Assembly (NCBI GenBank): GCA_016699835.1
Contig: CP064987.1
Location: forward strand, 1,302,001 to 1,366,000
Direction: 5' to 3'
Origin: Phycisphaerales bacterium
GTDB taxonomy: Bacteria; Planctomycetota; Phycisphaerae; Phycisphaerales; UBA1924
DNA length: 64,000 bases
Positions 33,436 through 41,867 of this stretch are shown here, in pieces. The notes beneath the pieces were generated by a model. It had not been told where the DNA came from, made no database searches, and saw only the letters and a program-made list of their open reading frames with translations. Each line of letters starts with the position of its first letter. Position 1 is the first letter of the stretch. The position numbers and the translations under genes were made by a program.

Positions 33436-34194
33436 ATGGATCGGATCACTCCCATTCTCGCCGTGGTCGGGCTTGCGAGCAGCGTCTTCGCCCAAACGAG
33501 CCGTCTCGTCTTTGAGGCCTCGCGCGATGGCGGAACGACCTGGGCGCGTGATCTCGTCGCGTCACCCCTCGATTTCATCGATATCCGCGTCCGCTGCGAG
33601 TATGTCCAGGGGAGCGGCGGCACGGTGATGGGGCTCGCGGGAGTCTCCTTCATGCCAACGCTCTCGCCGTGGACTTCGGGCGACGTCGTTGCGCCGCTCT
33701 CCCCCGAGGGCATGGGCGTGGACGAGGACTCGATGCTCTATGGGCGCGTCAATCCCTTCGCCGCGGCGGGAATGGGAAGTGCGTCGGCGAGTGGACTGCT
33801 CATGTCTCAGGTCGTCGGCGACACGCTGAGATTCGCTGGATCCAAGTACAATCCACCGGCGTCGTTGAGTTGGGGAGTCGCCATCGGGCAGAATCCGTTG
33901 AGCCTTGCCACGCCGCCGAGCAGTTACAGCACGAGTCTGAATCCGACGATGTTCCGGTATGGATTCGCGCTCTCGCCGGACAACACCGCACGCACACTGG
34001 TGGCGACAGTCTCGATCTCGACGATCGTCTCATCGCGCTCGCGCTGGTACACGAGCGCGCTCGGCACGGCGCTCAACGCGCCGATCACCGCGTCGGACAT
34101 TCTGTCGGCGACGATCACCGTGCCGGCGCCGGGTGTTGTTTCGCTCGCGCTGATCGCGGGCGCGTTCGCGCGAGGCCGTCGCCGCAGACGCTGA
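33436..34194 (+). CDS. Secreted PEP-CTERM-like protein, tandem family member 3
   Basis: This 252-residue paralogue has a short signal (MDRITPILAVVGLASSVFA), then QTSRLVFEASRDGGTTWARDL, VRCEYVQGSGGTVMGLAGV, LRFAGSKYNPPASLSWGVAI, and SRSRWYTSALGTALNAPITA, which is very close to member 1 (shared YTSALGTALNA). The tail is VPAPGVVSLALIAGAFARGRRRRR. It lies 13 bases behind member 2, with no good ribosome binding site, suggesting coupling. No terminator is evident in the 419 bases that follow. Confidence 0.82.
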   Translation: MDRITPILAVVGLASSVFAQTSRLVFEASRDGGTTWARDLVASPLDFIDIRVRCEYVQGSGGTVMGLAGVSFMPTLSPWTSGDVVAPLSPEGMGVDEDSMLYGRVNPFAAAGMGSASASGLLMSQVVGDTLRFAGSKYNPPASLSWGVAIGQNPLSLATPPSSYSTSLNPTMFRYGFALSPDNTARTLVATVSISTIVSSRSRWYTSALGTALNAPITASDILSATITVPAPGVVSLALIAGAFARGRRRRR

Positions 34195-34613
34195 CGCGCG
34201 AGTCGGTTGATCACCGCACACGTGCACTGGGAATCCGTGACCGAGTGGCCGACGCGCGTGTGCCGACGCGCGCCGGCGATATCCAAATCTTTGTGAGGAT
34301 GCGTTGTTGTTGAACGCGCAATTGCCGCGCGTTTGGCGTTTGCGGGGGAATGCCCGCGTCCGAGTCGGGCTTCCAAGTGGTTTTACTGGTAATTGAGGAA
34401 ACTTGGGGAATCTGCTTGAAACCGAACAGAATACGATTTTGTTGAGATACCACTCAGAAGCGCCGTTTTTTGGTGAAATTGTGCAAAAAGGGCTTTTCAG
34501 AATCGAGAGCGGCTGGTATAGTCGGCCTACCTCAGGCGGCGTCCACGCCTTGAGGACCTGTGTGTGGGTTTCAGACAGTCATTTTTTCCCGAGTCTTGTG
34601 AGGAGATAGAAAG
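34195..34613. other. Regulatory region upstream of tandem family member 4
   Basis: This 419-base gap holds GTGGTTTTACTGGT (34377-34390), similar to the upstream element of the first two genes of the window, and a good sigma-70-type promoter at 34494-34522. An inverted CGCGCAA...GCGCG segment lies near 34312-34330. No gene is seen. Confidence 0.55.
34494..34522 (+). promoter_or_regulatory. Sigma-70-like promoter
   Basis: TTTTCA (34494-34499), a 17-base spacer ending in the extended -10 TGG, and TATAGT (34517-34522) fit a vegetative promoter. They lie 92 bases before ATG 34614. In this GC-rich DNA such a match is informative. Confidence 0.6.
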
Positions 34614-35420
34614 ATGAAGAAGTTCGTTTCCGCTCTCGTCCTTTCGGCCGGCATTGCCGCTAGCGCCAACGCCGCGTCGACCAACCTCGTGTTCGAAGCC
34701 TCCGTCAACGGTGGCGCGTACGCGACGGGCCTCCAGGTCGTCCAGCCCGGCGATCAGGTCCGCGTCCAGATGCGTGTTCAGCTCAGCAACGTCGCTGACG
34801 CGAACGGCGCCGCCGTCTCGATGACCGCCACGGGCGGCCTCAGCGGTATCGCTGGTTTCGTCAACGCCGCCAACTGGGCCGACGAGTCGCTCGCCGCCTG
34901 GTCGCCCACGCAGGGCCAGCTCCCGACCTTCGATTACCCGGTCGGTGGCCCCGGTGCGTACACCGGTGACCCCGCGACGGCCCTCGGCCGCGTCGCTCCG
35001 TTCGGCTCCGCTGGCGCCCTCGAGAACCCCACCAGCAACGTCTCCGGTGGCACCCTGACCCTCGGCAACACCTTCGGCCCGGGCGGGATCATGTCGATCG
35101 GTCAGCTCGGTGGCCCCCAGTCCCTCGACGAGAACTTTGATAACTTCTTCGTCCAGGGCCTCGACGTGGTCGTCTTCCGCTTCGCCTTCTCCGTCGGTTC
35201 GGCCGGTCTGACCGACCGCACGATCGATGTTGGCATGTCCAACATCCTCAACAACCGCGGCATCTGGTACCGCTCGGCCGCTTCCGCGACCGCTGTGCAG
35301 AACGTCCTGATGGGCTCCATCAGCAACGCTCAGCTGCAGATCCAGGCCGTCCCGACCCCGGCTTCCTTGGCCCTCCTCGGCCTCGGCGGTCTCGTCGCCG
35401 GCCGTCGTCGCCGCAACTAA
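34614..35420 (+). CDS. Secreted PEP-CTERM-like protein, tandem family member 4
   Basis: This 268-residue, more divergent member has the signal MKKFVSALVLSAGIAASANA, then STNLVFEASVNGGAYATGL, PGDQVRVQMRVQL, GRVAPFGSAGALENP and FRFAFSVGSAG, aligning with the other three. The tail VPTPASLALLGLGGLVAGRRRRN is almost the same as that of member 1. GGAGATAGAAAG precedes ATG 34614. Unlike members 2 and 3 it has its own promoter and terminator. Codon third positions are less C-extreme and Leu CTC/CTT-rich, as in member 1, consistent with high expression. Confidence 0.85.
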   Translation: MKKFVSALVLSAGIAASANAASTNLVFEASVNGGAYATGLQVVQPGDQVRVQMRVQLSNVADANGAAVSMTATGGLSGIAGFVNAANWADESLAAWSPTQGQLPTFDYPVGGPGAYTGDPATALGRVAPFGSAGALENPTSNVSGGTLTLGNTFGPGGIMSIGQLGGPQSLDENFDNFFVQGLDVVVFRFAFSVGSAGLTDRTIDVGMSNILNNRGIWYRSAASATAVQNVLMGSISNAQLQIQAVPTPASLALLGLGGLVAGRRRRN

Positions 35421-35498
35421 TCGCGGTTACGACTTGAAACTAGGACAGTCTCTCAACGATACCTGACCCAAACCCAATCGTTGAGAACGAACGACTCG

Positions 35499-35534
35499 CA
35501 CTCCTCAGATGAAAGGCTGAGGAGTGTCACTTTT
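35499..35534 (+). terminator. Intrinsic terminator of the tandem cluster
   Basis: The stem CACTCCTCAG / CTGAGGAGTG (35499-35508 with 35517-35526) is followed, after TCAC, by TTTT. It lies 78 bases after the stop at 35420. Confidence 0.88.
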
Positions 35535-35669
35535 GGAACATTTCATTACTCCCCTAGTCACGGATGGTGACCCGCAACGTCCAATCAATCGCCGTTGACC
35601 GCGATGGGTTCAACACCACCGGGGGGTTGGTCATGTCGAAAAACCCTGAATTTTCAGCAGTTTTCGGGC

Positions 35670-36224
35670 CTAGTACACCAGAACGGCATGCAGCGGCGCG
35701 AAGGGCTCGACCTTGGGACGCCCCTTGAGGGCCGTAAGTTCAATCAGGACCGACACCCCGACCAACTCCACGGGGGGGGTGCTCTCCTTCACGAGTCGGC
35801 AGCAGGCTTGTAAGGTGCCGCCGGTCGCTAGGAGGTCGTCCACGATCAGGACTCTCTGCCCACCCCTCAGGGCGTCGGCGTGGATCTCCAGGCGGTCGGT
35901 GCCGTATTCCAGGTCGTAGGTGATCCCACGGACTCCGGAGGGGAGTTTTCCGCTTTTGCGGATGGGCACGAATCCGGCCGAAAGGGCCTGGGCGACGGCG
36001 GTCCCGAAGATGAACCCGCGAGACTCGGCCCCGACGACGACGTCGATGTTCTTGCCGCGGTACGGGTTGGCCATGAGTTCGACGGCGAGGGCAAGTCCCG
36101 CGGCGTCGGCGAGCATCGGTGTGAAGTCCTTGAACATCACGCCGGGCTTTGGGAAGTTGGGAACGTCGCGGATGAGCGATCGGAGTTGCTGCACGTCGGA
36201 CCTCCACTCGCCGCGCGTCGCCAC
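35670..36224 (-). CDS. apt: Adenine phosphoribosyltransferase
   Basis: This 184-residue purine-salvage enzyme converts adenine and PRPP to AMP. It has the family N terminus LRSLIRDVPNFPKPGVMFKD, the VVGAESRGFIFGTAVA segment around residues 62-77, the flexible-loop RKSGKLPSG, and the PRPP-binding motif VLIVDDLLATGGTL near residue 130. The first M (MATRGEWRSDV) gives the usual length. The gene is divergent from the GroES-like gene. Confidence 0.96.
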   Translation of the reverse strand: MATRGEWRSDVQQLRSLIRDVPNFPKPGVMFKDFTPMLADAAGLALAVELMANPYRGKNIDVVVGAESRGFIFGTAVAQALSAGFVPIRKSGKLPSGVRGITYDLEYGTDRLEIHADALRGGQRVLIVDDLLATGGTLQACCRLVKESTPPVELVGVSVLIELTALKGRPKVEPFAPLHAVLVY

Positions 36225-36278
36225 GCGGCCGCAGAGGATAGTTCACGTGCCCAGGTCGTGCGCCTCTACGATCCAACC

Positions 36279-36635
36279 ATGTCCAAGCGTGATCCGTCGA
36301 ACGACTCTTCGTCCCGCCCTTCCAAGACGCTCGAGACCGTCGAGCCAATCGGCAAGCGCGTGCTCATTCGCAAGGACGAGAACAAGCAGCAGACCAAGTC
36401 CGGGATCCACCTCCCCGACAAGATCGAGATCCCGACGCTCACGGGACGCGTGGTGGCGATCTCGGCCCAGGTCGAGCGCGACGCGGACTATCCGATCCGC
36501 CAGTACGACCGCGTGCTCTTCAATCCCAAGCAAGGCGTCCCCGTTGATTTCGAGGGCGACAACCGCTTGTTTGTGATCCCCGTTGAGGATGTGGTTGCCG
36601 TCTTCCGGCGTGAGTCCGACGGGGCTGGCCGCTGA
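36279..36635 (+). CDS. groES: GroES-like co-chaperonin
   Basis: This 118-residue protein has the GroES fold: PIGKRVLIRKDENKQQTKSG (usual: PLxDRVLVKxxExExxTxGG), then IHLPDKIEIPTLTGRVVAIS in the mobile-loop region, YDRVLFNPKQG, and the C-terminal strand FVIPVEDVVAVF. It caps GroEL in assisted folding. About 20 additional Ser/Asp-rich N-terminal residues and a slightly unusual mobile loop distinguish it from housekeeping GroES; no groEL follows. It could be a secondary GroES paralogue. Confidence 0.85.
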   Translation: MSKRDPSNDSSSRPSKTLETVEPIGKRVLIRKDENKQQTKSGIHLPDKIEIPTLTGRVVAISAQVERDADYPIRQYDRVLFNPKQGVPVDFEGDNRLFVIPVEDVVAVFRRESDGAGR

Positions 36636-36937
36636 CTCGAACCAGCGGACTGGTTCTTTCATCAACGTCCGAGAATCCGACGTGATTCTGATCAACCGGC
36701 CGCGCCTGCGGTGCGAATGGTTGGATCGGGCCGTGATCGCACGACCTGGGCGACGATTATTCCGTAGGGTTGTGTGTGTCGGCGGTTCTGGCCGAGAATT
36801 GCGTTGGTTTCTGGAGGATCGAGAGAGCGGCAGTCGGCGTCACCGATTGCGCATGGAGTTGGAGAGCACGCGTTGTCACTTTTCGCCGGGAGTCAAATCT
36901 GACGCCTCGCGGGACGTGGTGATGGCCGGGATGTTGG
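36636..36937. other. Intergenic region upstream of aroA
   Basis: This 302-base stretch has no recognisable gene or hairpin on either strand. It may hold the aroA promoter. Confidence 0.4.
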
Positions 36938-38422
36938 ATGATGCCGGAGGCGTTCACAAGTCCTTTGGCGAGGCTCGAGTCGCCTCTGTCGATTCCGACG
37001 GTTCGGATCCGTCCGGGATCGTCGGCGTTTGAGGTATCGCTGCGCCCGCCGGGGTCCAAGAGCCTGACGAACCGGGCGATTCTGCTCGCAGCGCTCGCGC
37101 GTGGCGATTCGACGATCTCGCATGGGCTTTTCGACGCCGAGGATGGGCAGGCGATGCTGGGTGCCGTGGGTGGACTGGGGGCCCAGGTTGAACTCTCGGC
37201 GAGCGGCGTGCTGCGGGTGAGCGGCATCGATGGATTCCGCGGCCCGGGGAATGAGGTCGTGCGAGCGGCGTCGAATGTGCTCGACGCGCACGACGCGGGG
37301 ACGGTGGCGCGGTTCCTGACTGGGGCGGCGGTACTGGGGCGCTTGCCGATGGTTGTGGACGGGAGCGTTCGATTGCGTGAGAGGCCGATGGGTCCGCTGG
37401 CGGACGTGCTGTCCAAGGTGGGCGCAAGGATCGAGTACCTTGGGCGTGTGGGGTGTGTGCCGATTCGGATCACACCGCCGGCGATTCGCGGCGTGCCCTG
37501 GCCGACGCTGGACCTGGACTCGTCGTTGTCGAGCCAGTTCGCGTCGGCGTTGCTCTTGATCGGGCCCTGGATTCCGGGTGGTGTGACGCTGCGCCTGACG
37601 GGCGAGGTGGCGAGCGCGTCGTATATCTCGATGACGCTGGGGCTGTTGGGGCGACTCGGGGCGAACGTGCTCTTCTCGGAGAATCGACGGATTCTTCGCG
37701 TCGGTCCGACCCGACCGACGGGGGCGCACAACGGCGAGCGGCCACTCGGCCTCGACGGATTCGATCTGGATATCGAGCCCGATGCGAGTTCGGCGACGTT
37801 CTTCTGGGCGGCGGCGGCGCTCGTCCCCGGGGCGAGCGTGCGGATCCTGGGCGTCTCCAACAACTCGCTGCAAGGCGACGCGGGGTTCCCGCAACTTCTC
37901 GAGCGCATGGGCGCGACCGTTCGCACGCCGGGATCGCTGCACGCCAATGGAATGGTCTTCGACATCGACAGCGCGGACGAGTCGTATCTGGAAGTCACCG
38001 GTGGGCCGGTGATCCGTCCGATTCTCGCGGACGTGAATGACATTCCCGACTCGGCGGTTCCGCTGGCCGTGGTGGCGGCGTTCGCGAGCGGGGTCTCCAT
38101 CGTTCGCGGCGTGCGGACGCTGCGCGTGAAGGAGAGCGACCGGATCGCGGCCTTGAGCGTGGAACTCGCGAAGATCGGCGTGCGCGTCACGCATCCGGTC
38201 TCGGGCGACGACGACGTGATGAGCATCACGCCACCTCCGGGCGGGGTGGATCTCTCGGTGGGGGTGCCGCCTGTCGTCTTTGACACCCATCGTGACCATC
38301 GGATGGCGATGGCGTTGTCGCTGGTCGGGCTTCGCAGGCCGAACGTCTCGATCTCGGATCCGGCGTGTGTGGGCAAGACGTATCCAACGTATTGGACCGA
38401 TTTCGGGCGTCTCTTTGCGTGA
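36938..38422 (+). CDS. aroA: 3-phosphoshikimate 1-carboxyvinyltransferase (EPSP synthase)
   Basis: The 494-residue enzyme joins shikimate-3-phosphate and PEP in the shikimate pathway. Family motifs are LRPPGSKSLTNRAILLAAL near residue 35, DAGTVARFLTGAAVLG near 120, the RERPMGPLADVL segment, SSQFASALLLIGP near 200, LRVKESDRIAALSVEL near 395, and FDTHRDHRMAMALSLVGL near 450. The Asn-Ala-Gly-Thr motif reads His-Asp-Ala-Gly-Thr-Val here, a divergence from the classes I know. The start is either of two adjacent ATGs (36938, 36941). The N terminus is about 25 residues longer than usual. Confidence 0.95.
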   Translation: MMPEAFTSPLARLESPLSIPTVRIRPGSSAFEVSLRPPGSKSLTNRAILLAALARGDSTISHGLFDAEDGQAMLGAVGGLGAQVELSASGVLRVSGIDGFRGPGNEVVRAASNVLDAHDAGTVARFLTGAAVLGRLPMVVDGSVRLRERPMGPLADVLSKVGARIEYLGRVGCVPIRITPPAIRGVPWPTLDLDSSLSSQFASALLLIGPWIPGGVTLRLTGEVASASYISMTLGLLGRLGANVLFSENRRILRVGPTRPTGAHNGERPLGLDGFDLDIEPDASSATFFWAAAALVPGASVRILGVSNNSLQGDAGFPQLLERMGATVRTPGSLHANGMVFDIDSADESYLEVTGGPVIRPILADVNDIPDSAVPLAVVAAFASGVSIVRGVRTLRVKESDRIAALSVELAKIGVRVTHPVSGDDDVMSITPPPGGVDLSVGVPPVVFDTHRDHRMAMALSLVGLRRPNVSISDPACVGKTYPTYWTDFGRLFA

Positions 38423-38469
38423 CGCCTGGTGGACCGCCCGTCGGCCGTGCGGGCTACCGTCTGCTCCAT

Positions 38470-39027
38470 ATGCGACACGTCACGCTGATCACGACCGGCG
38501 GCACGATCGAAAAGACCTTTGACGAAACGTCGGGCACGATGGAGAACCGCGGGTCGATCGTTCGGCGTATGACCAACCGGTTACGCCTTGAGGGGACCCA
38601 GGTCCACGTCGTGGAACTGATGAGCAAGGACAGCCTGCTCATGACCGATGAGGATCGCTCGCGGATCATCGAGGCGGTGCGGGCGGCTGGGGCCGAGTCG
38701 CCGGGATCTGGAACGCCCGCCGGGGTGTGCGCGGGTGTGATCGTGCTGCACGGTACGGACACCTTGAGCGTGACGGGGGAGCGGCTGCATGCGTCGTTGT
38801 CATCGCTCAAGGTGCCGGTGATTCTGACGGGTGCGATGAGGCCGTATGAGATGAAGCGGTCGGACGCGCTGCAGAACCTGACGGAGTCGATCTTCGCGAC
38901 GGGGGTCATGGCGCCCGGGGTGTACTGCGTGGCCCACGGGCGGGCACTGCGGTTCCCGGGCGTGGTGAAGGATCGGGCGTCGCTCACGTTCGTGAAGCCG
39001 GGCGAGGCGGGTGATGCCGGGCGTTAG
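38470..39027 (+). CDS. Asparaginase N-terminal-domain protein, short form
   Basis: This 185-residue protein matches the N-terminal domain of type I/II L-asparaginases: TTGGTIEKTFD near residue 7 (catalytic Thr), VIVLHGTDTLSVTGERL near 98 (the second Thr with Asp), and VPVILTGAMRPYEMKRSDAL near 120, then LTESI. Full-length enzymes have about 330 residues, with the remaining domain closing the active site between subunits. Here the frame ends naturally after FVKPGEAGDAGR. It may be a single-domain amidohydrolase or a shortened gene. It starts 47 bases after aroA on the same strand. Confidence 0.85.
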   Translation: MRHVTLITTGGTIEKTFDETSGTMENRGSIVRRMTNRLRLEGTQVHVVELMSKDSLLMTDEDRSRIIEAVRAAGAESPGSGTPAGVCAGVIVLHGTDTLSVTGERLHASLSSLKVPVILTGAMRPYEMKRSDALQNLTESIFATGVMAPGVYCVAHGRALRFPGVVKDRASLTFVKPGEAGDAGR

Positions 39028-39225
39028 TCCGCCCGATAATGCCCGATCGTGATGGGCGAGGTCTCTCCCAGTCGGCACAACGCGCCCAGGGTCGCCACAG
39101 GGCATGCCCTGGGACCTCCCGGGCACAAAGGTCGTGTCCAGCCCAACCGATCGAGTTGAACAGGAGTCTCCGCGCCGGGTCGCGGCGGACGCCGATGGGT
39201 TCACTCGAGCGGAAGAGGTGGGACG

Positions 39226-40005
39226 TTGGACATCGCCAGCCTGATTGGAGTTCTCATCGGCGTCTCGGCGCTGGGCTTTGTGTTCTATGAGGTGTCGCAC
39301 GGGCACTTCGAGATGTTCTTCTCGCTCGAAGGCGTGCTGATGGTGGGTTGCGGCTCGGTGTCGGTCGTGTTCATGGCCATGCCGCTCGACCGGATCCTGT
39401 CGCTTCCCGGATACATGAAGCGATTCATGTTCCACAAGGGTTTGTCTCCGGCAGCGGTTCTTCAACTGGTGAACACGCTGAGCGAGAAGGCGCGGCGTGA
39501 TGGGATCCTGGCGCTCGAGAGCGAGATGGCGAACATCAAGGATCCGTTCCTTTCCGCGGGGCTGAAGATGGCGATCGACGGGATCGAGCCGGGAGTGATC
39601 GAGTCGACGTGCCGCATGCAGCTGGTCGCGATGCAGGAGCGTCACAAGGCGGGGAAGAAGTTTTTCGATCTGATCAAGGTGTACGGGCCTGGATACGGGC
39701 TGGTGGGGACGCTGGTCGGTCAGGTCGGCTTGTTCGGCAACCTGGCGAGCGCGGACATCGGGCAGTTGGGTAAGGCGCTCGCCATCGCCGTCGTGGCGAC
39801 GATGTATGGCGCCGTGATCGCGAACGCGGTGGCGGGTCCGATCGGGGACAAGTTGGGGATGCGTTCGAGCGAGGAGATGCTCGGGCGTGAGATGATGCTG
39901 CAGGCGATTCTCTCGATTCAGGCCGGCGATAACCCGCGCGTCACCGAGGACAAGATCATGGCGTTTATTCCGACGGCCCAGCGATTGAAGATGAAGGCCG
40001 CCTAG
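39226..40005 (+). CDS. motA: Flagellar motor stator protein MotA
   Basis: This 259-residue MotA/PomA-type subunit forms the proton or sodium channel of the flagellar stator with MotB. The N terminus is MDIASLIGVLIGVSALGF and a second helix is GVLMVGCGSVSVVFMAM. The cytoplasmic torque loop follows (KARRDGILALESEM, then DPFLSAGLKMAIDG). The third and fourth helices include GPGYGLVGTLVGQVGLFGNL, with the Pro/Gly core, and TMYGAVIANAVAGPIGDKL. The start is TTG 39226 after GGAAGAGGTGGGACG. It is followed 22 bases later by motB; no other flagellar genes are in the window. Confidence 0.93.
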   Translation: MDIASLIGVLIGVSALGFVFYEVSHGHFEMFFSLEGVLMVGCGSVSVVFMAMPLDRILSLPGYMKRFMFHKGLSPAAVLQLVNTLSEKARRDGILALESEMANIKDPFLSAGLKMAIDGIEPGVIESTCRMQLVAMQERHKAGKKFFDLIKVYGPGYGLVGTLVGQVGLFGNLASADIGQLGKALAIAVVATMYGAVIANAVAGPIGDKLGMRSSEEMLGREMMLQAILSIQAGDNPRVTEDKIMAFIPTAQRLKMKAA

Positions 40006-40027
40006 TTTCGAGGATGGATCAGAAGCG

Positions 40028-40831
40028 ATGTCCGATCACGAGGAACATCACGAGGAGTCCCATGGCGGCGGCGGCGGCCACGGCGGCGGTCATGGGGGCG
40101 GCGCGCACGAGGAGCACGAGGGTGCGCCCGAGTGGCTGATCTCGTTCGCCGACAACGTCGCGCTGCTCATGGGCTTCTTCGTTATTCTGCTCGCGATGAA
40201 CATGGCGCCCAAGACCGCGGGGCCTATGGGCGGCGAGGGCGAGGGTGGCGGGAGTTCCGACACACGGATGGTTGACTTCGTGATCGCGCTGCGCCAGGGG
40301 TTCAACAGGCCGTTCGATCTGAGTTCCAGGAAGGCCGAGGATCAGCCGTTCATCCGGCGGATTCTGGAGCGGACGGGCGGGCTAGGGCAGGCCGTCGGCC
40401 CTGTGGGTCAGCACCAGGAGGTCTCTGGGAACGAGCGTGGCGACAAGCGGAAGGTGGCGGTGACGGTGCCGTTTGATGACAACTCGACGGAGATCCGCGC
40501 GTCGTCGGTCGTGGAGTTGGAGGACGCGGCGAGATTCCTTCGCGATCAGGGGTGGATCATCGACGTTCGTGGGAACTCCAGCCCGTTCGAGACGGACTCG
40601 TTCGACGAGGCGATGCAGTTGTGCAAGGACCGCGCGATGGCGGTTGTGGAGTTTCTGATGGATCGCGGCGTGAAGCGGAACAACATCCGCGTGATCCTTG
40701 CCGCGGACAACGATCGCATTGTTCCCAAGGCGTATGACCGCGAGGATGCGCGGGCGAACCAGCGCGTCGAGGTGGTGCTGACGAATGAGGCGATCGCGCC
40801 GGACCCTCACGCGGCGTTCTCGGGGGAGTAG
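40028..40831 (+). CDS. motB: Flagellar motor stator protein MotB with His/Gly-rich N terminus
   Basis: This 267-residue protein has one transmembrane helix (APEWLISFADNVALLMGFF, residues 33-51) with the ion-carrying Asp42, then an OmpA-like peptidoglycan-binding domain (about 130-255) ending DREDARANQRVEVVL. The first 32 residues alternate His, Glu and Gly (MSDHEEHHEESHGGGGGHGG), much longer and more His-rich than usual. This is cytoplasmic and could bind metal or tune assembly. It is co-transcribed with motA. The wall-binding domain is notable, as planctomycete walls were long disputed. Confidence 0.92.
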   Translation: MSDHEEHHEESHGGGGGHGGGHGGGAHEEHEGAPEWLISFADNVALLMGFFVILLAMNMAPKTAGPMGGEGEGGGSSDTRMVDFVIALRQGFNRPFDLSSRKAEDQPFIRRILERTGGLGQAVGPVGQHQEVSGNERGDKRKVAVTVPFDDNSTEIRASSVVELEDAARFLRDQGWIIDVRGNSSPFETDSFDEAMQLCKDRAMAVVEFLMDRGVKRNNIRVILAADNDRIVPKAYDREDARANQRVEVVLTNEAIAPDPHAAFSGE

Positions 40832-40865
40832 ATCGCATCTTGTTGCAGGTGAAGAGGAAGTAGAC

Positions 40866-40887
40866 ACAGGCGAGACGCCTGTGCCAC
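40866..40887. repeat. Palindromic repeat with GCCAC tail, variant
   Basis: ACAGGCG-AGA-CGCCTGT followed by GCCAC shows the same plan as the 7399 and 46.5-kb repeats (variable stem, constant GCCAC) but with a different stem sequence. It lies between the convergent motB and pseudopilin genes. Confidence 0.55.
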
Positions 40888-40914
40888 GAGGACGTGAAGC
40901 CTGCGGCTCGTCCG

Positions 40915-41673
40915 TCACTGCGGGAGCACTTGATCCCAACTCTTGTGGTCGCGGCCGTCCCAGGTCATGCGGATGCGGTCGAACTCTTTGAATCGTCCGG
41001 CGTGGCCATCGATGAAGCCGAGATTGCTCAGGCCCATGTGGGGCCGCTTCTCGCCTGGGTAGAAGACGGCCTGCCAGCGGGCGTCGTCGGGATCCATGTT
41101 GGGGACGCGGTGCGGTGTGCCGTAGGGCTCGTGCAGGAGCGATTCGTGGGTTGCGTCGCCGGTCATAACGAAGGCGTCGGTGGTGAAGACCTGAGGAAGT
41201 CTCAGGCTGCGATAGAAGACCTGGCCATGCAGGTGGGCGGTATAGCGTGACTGGAGGAAGAACGCGACGGGGAGCGGTGGATTCGTGCGTGCGGCGCAGG
41301 TGAAGGCTTCCATCGTGCCCATGTATGGCTCGAGGAGTTCGGCCCAGCCTGGGCCGGGCGTGTCCTCGTTGGTGGAGCCGTCGCCGTGGTAGGTCTGCCA
41401 GGCGGACCAGTGTGGGAAGGTCTCGCGGAAGTCGTCGGCGTAGGCGGCGAGGACCTGGGTGACGGAACGGACGTTGACCGTGCACTTGGTGGCGCGGGCG
41501 GTGGACCTTGCCGTGGCGAGGGCGGGGAGGAGCAGGCCGATGAGCAGGGCGATGATGGCGATGACGACGAGGAGTTCGATGAGGGTGAAGGCTCGAAGAT
41601 CGGAACTTCGGTTCTTGTGGGCCCTGCCTGATTCGGCGTGGGTCATTGATGTTCGGATGGGTCGATTCGCCAT
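40915..41673 (-). CDS. Pseudopilin-like protein
   Basis: This 252-residue protein has a basic leader, then RAFTLIELLVVIAIIALLIG, a type IV pilin/pseudopilin signal with Glu +5 and a hydrophobic helix. LLPALATARSTARATKCTVN and a globular domain follow, the planctomycete pseudopilin layout with G-F-I-D-G-H-A near the end. Ala precedes the cleavage position, as in the pseudopilin at 19288. ATG 41673 follows GGAGGGCGCC. It would be processed by a prepilin peptidase and act in a type II/IV secretion or surface complex. No partner genes lie nearby. Confidence 0.85.
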   Translation of the reverse strand: MANRPIRTSMTHAESGRAHKNRSSDLRAFTLIELLVVIAIIALLIGLLLPALATARSTARATKCTVNVRSVTQVLAAYADDFRETFPHWSAWQTYHGDGSTNEDTPGPGWAELLEPYMGTMEAFTCAARTNPPLPVAFFLQSRYTAHLHGQVFYRSLRLPQVFTTDAFVMTGDATHESLLHEPYGTPHRVPNMDPDDARWQAVFYPGEKRPHMGLSNLGFIDGHAGRFKEFDRIRMTWDGRDHKSWDQVLPQ

Positions 41674-41867
41674 GGCGCCCTCCGTTGTCCGTTGTGCTCG
41701 CCTCTTGAGTCTATGGATGCCTTTGCTCGAGGTTTCTGTCAGAGATGGGTTGCGAACGAATCCATCACCTCGTACCCGTGATTGTTGGGGCAACTCGGCT
41801 GACTATTGCAACAGGATGGAAACGGGCACAGCGATATGAATGGGATCGTGTGCCGGTGATTTCCGGT

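Noticed and set aside
36757..38478. 573-codon frame opposite aroA
   Set aside because: Ser/Thr/Arg-rich shadow without motifs; aroA is secure on the other strand.
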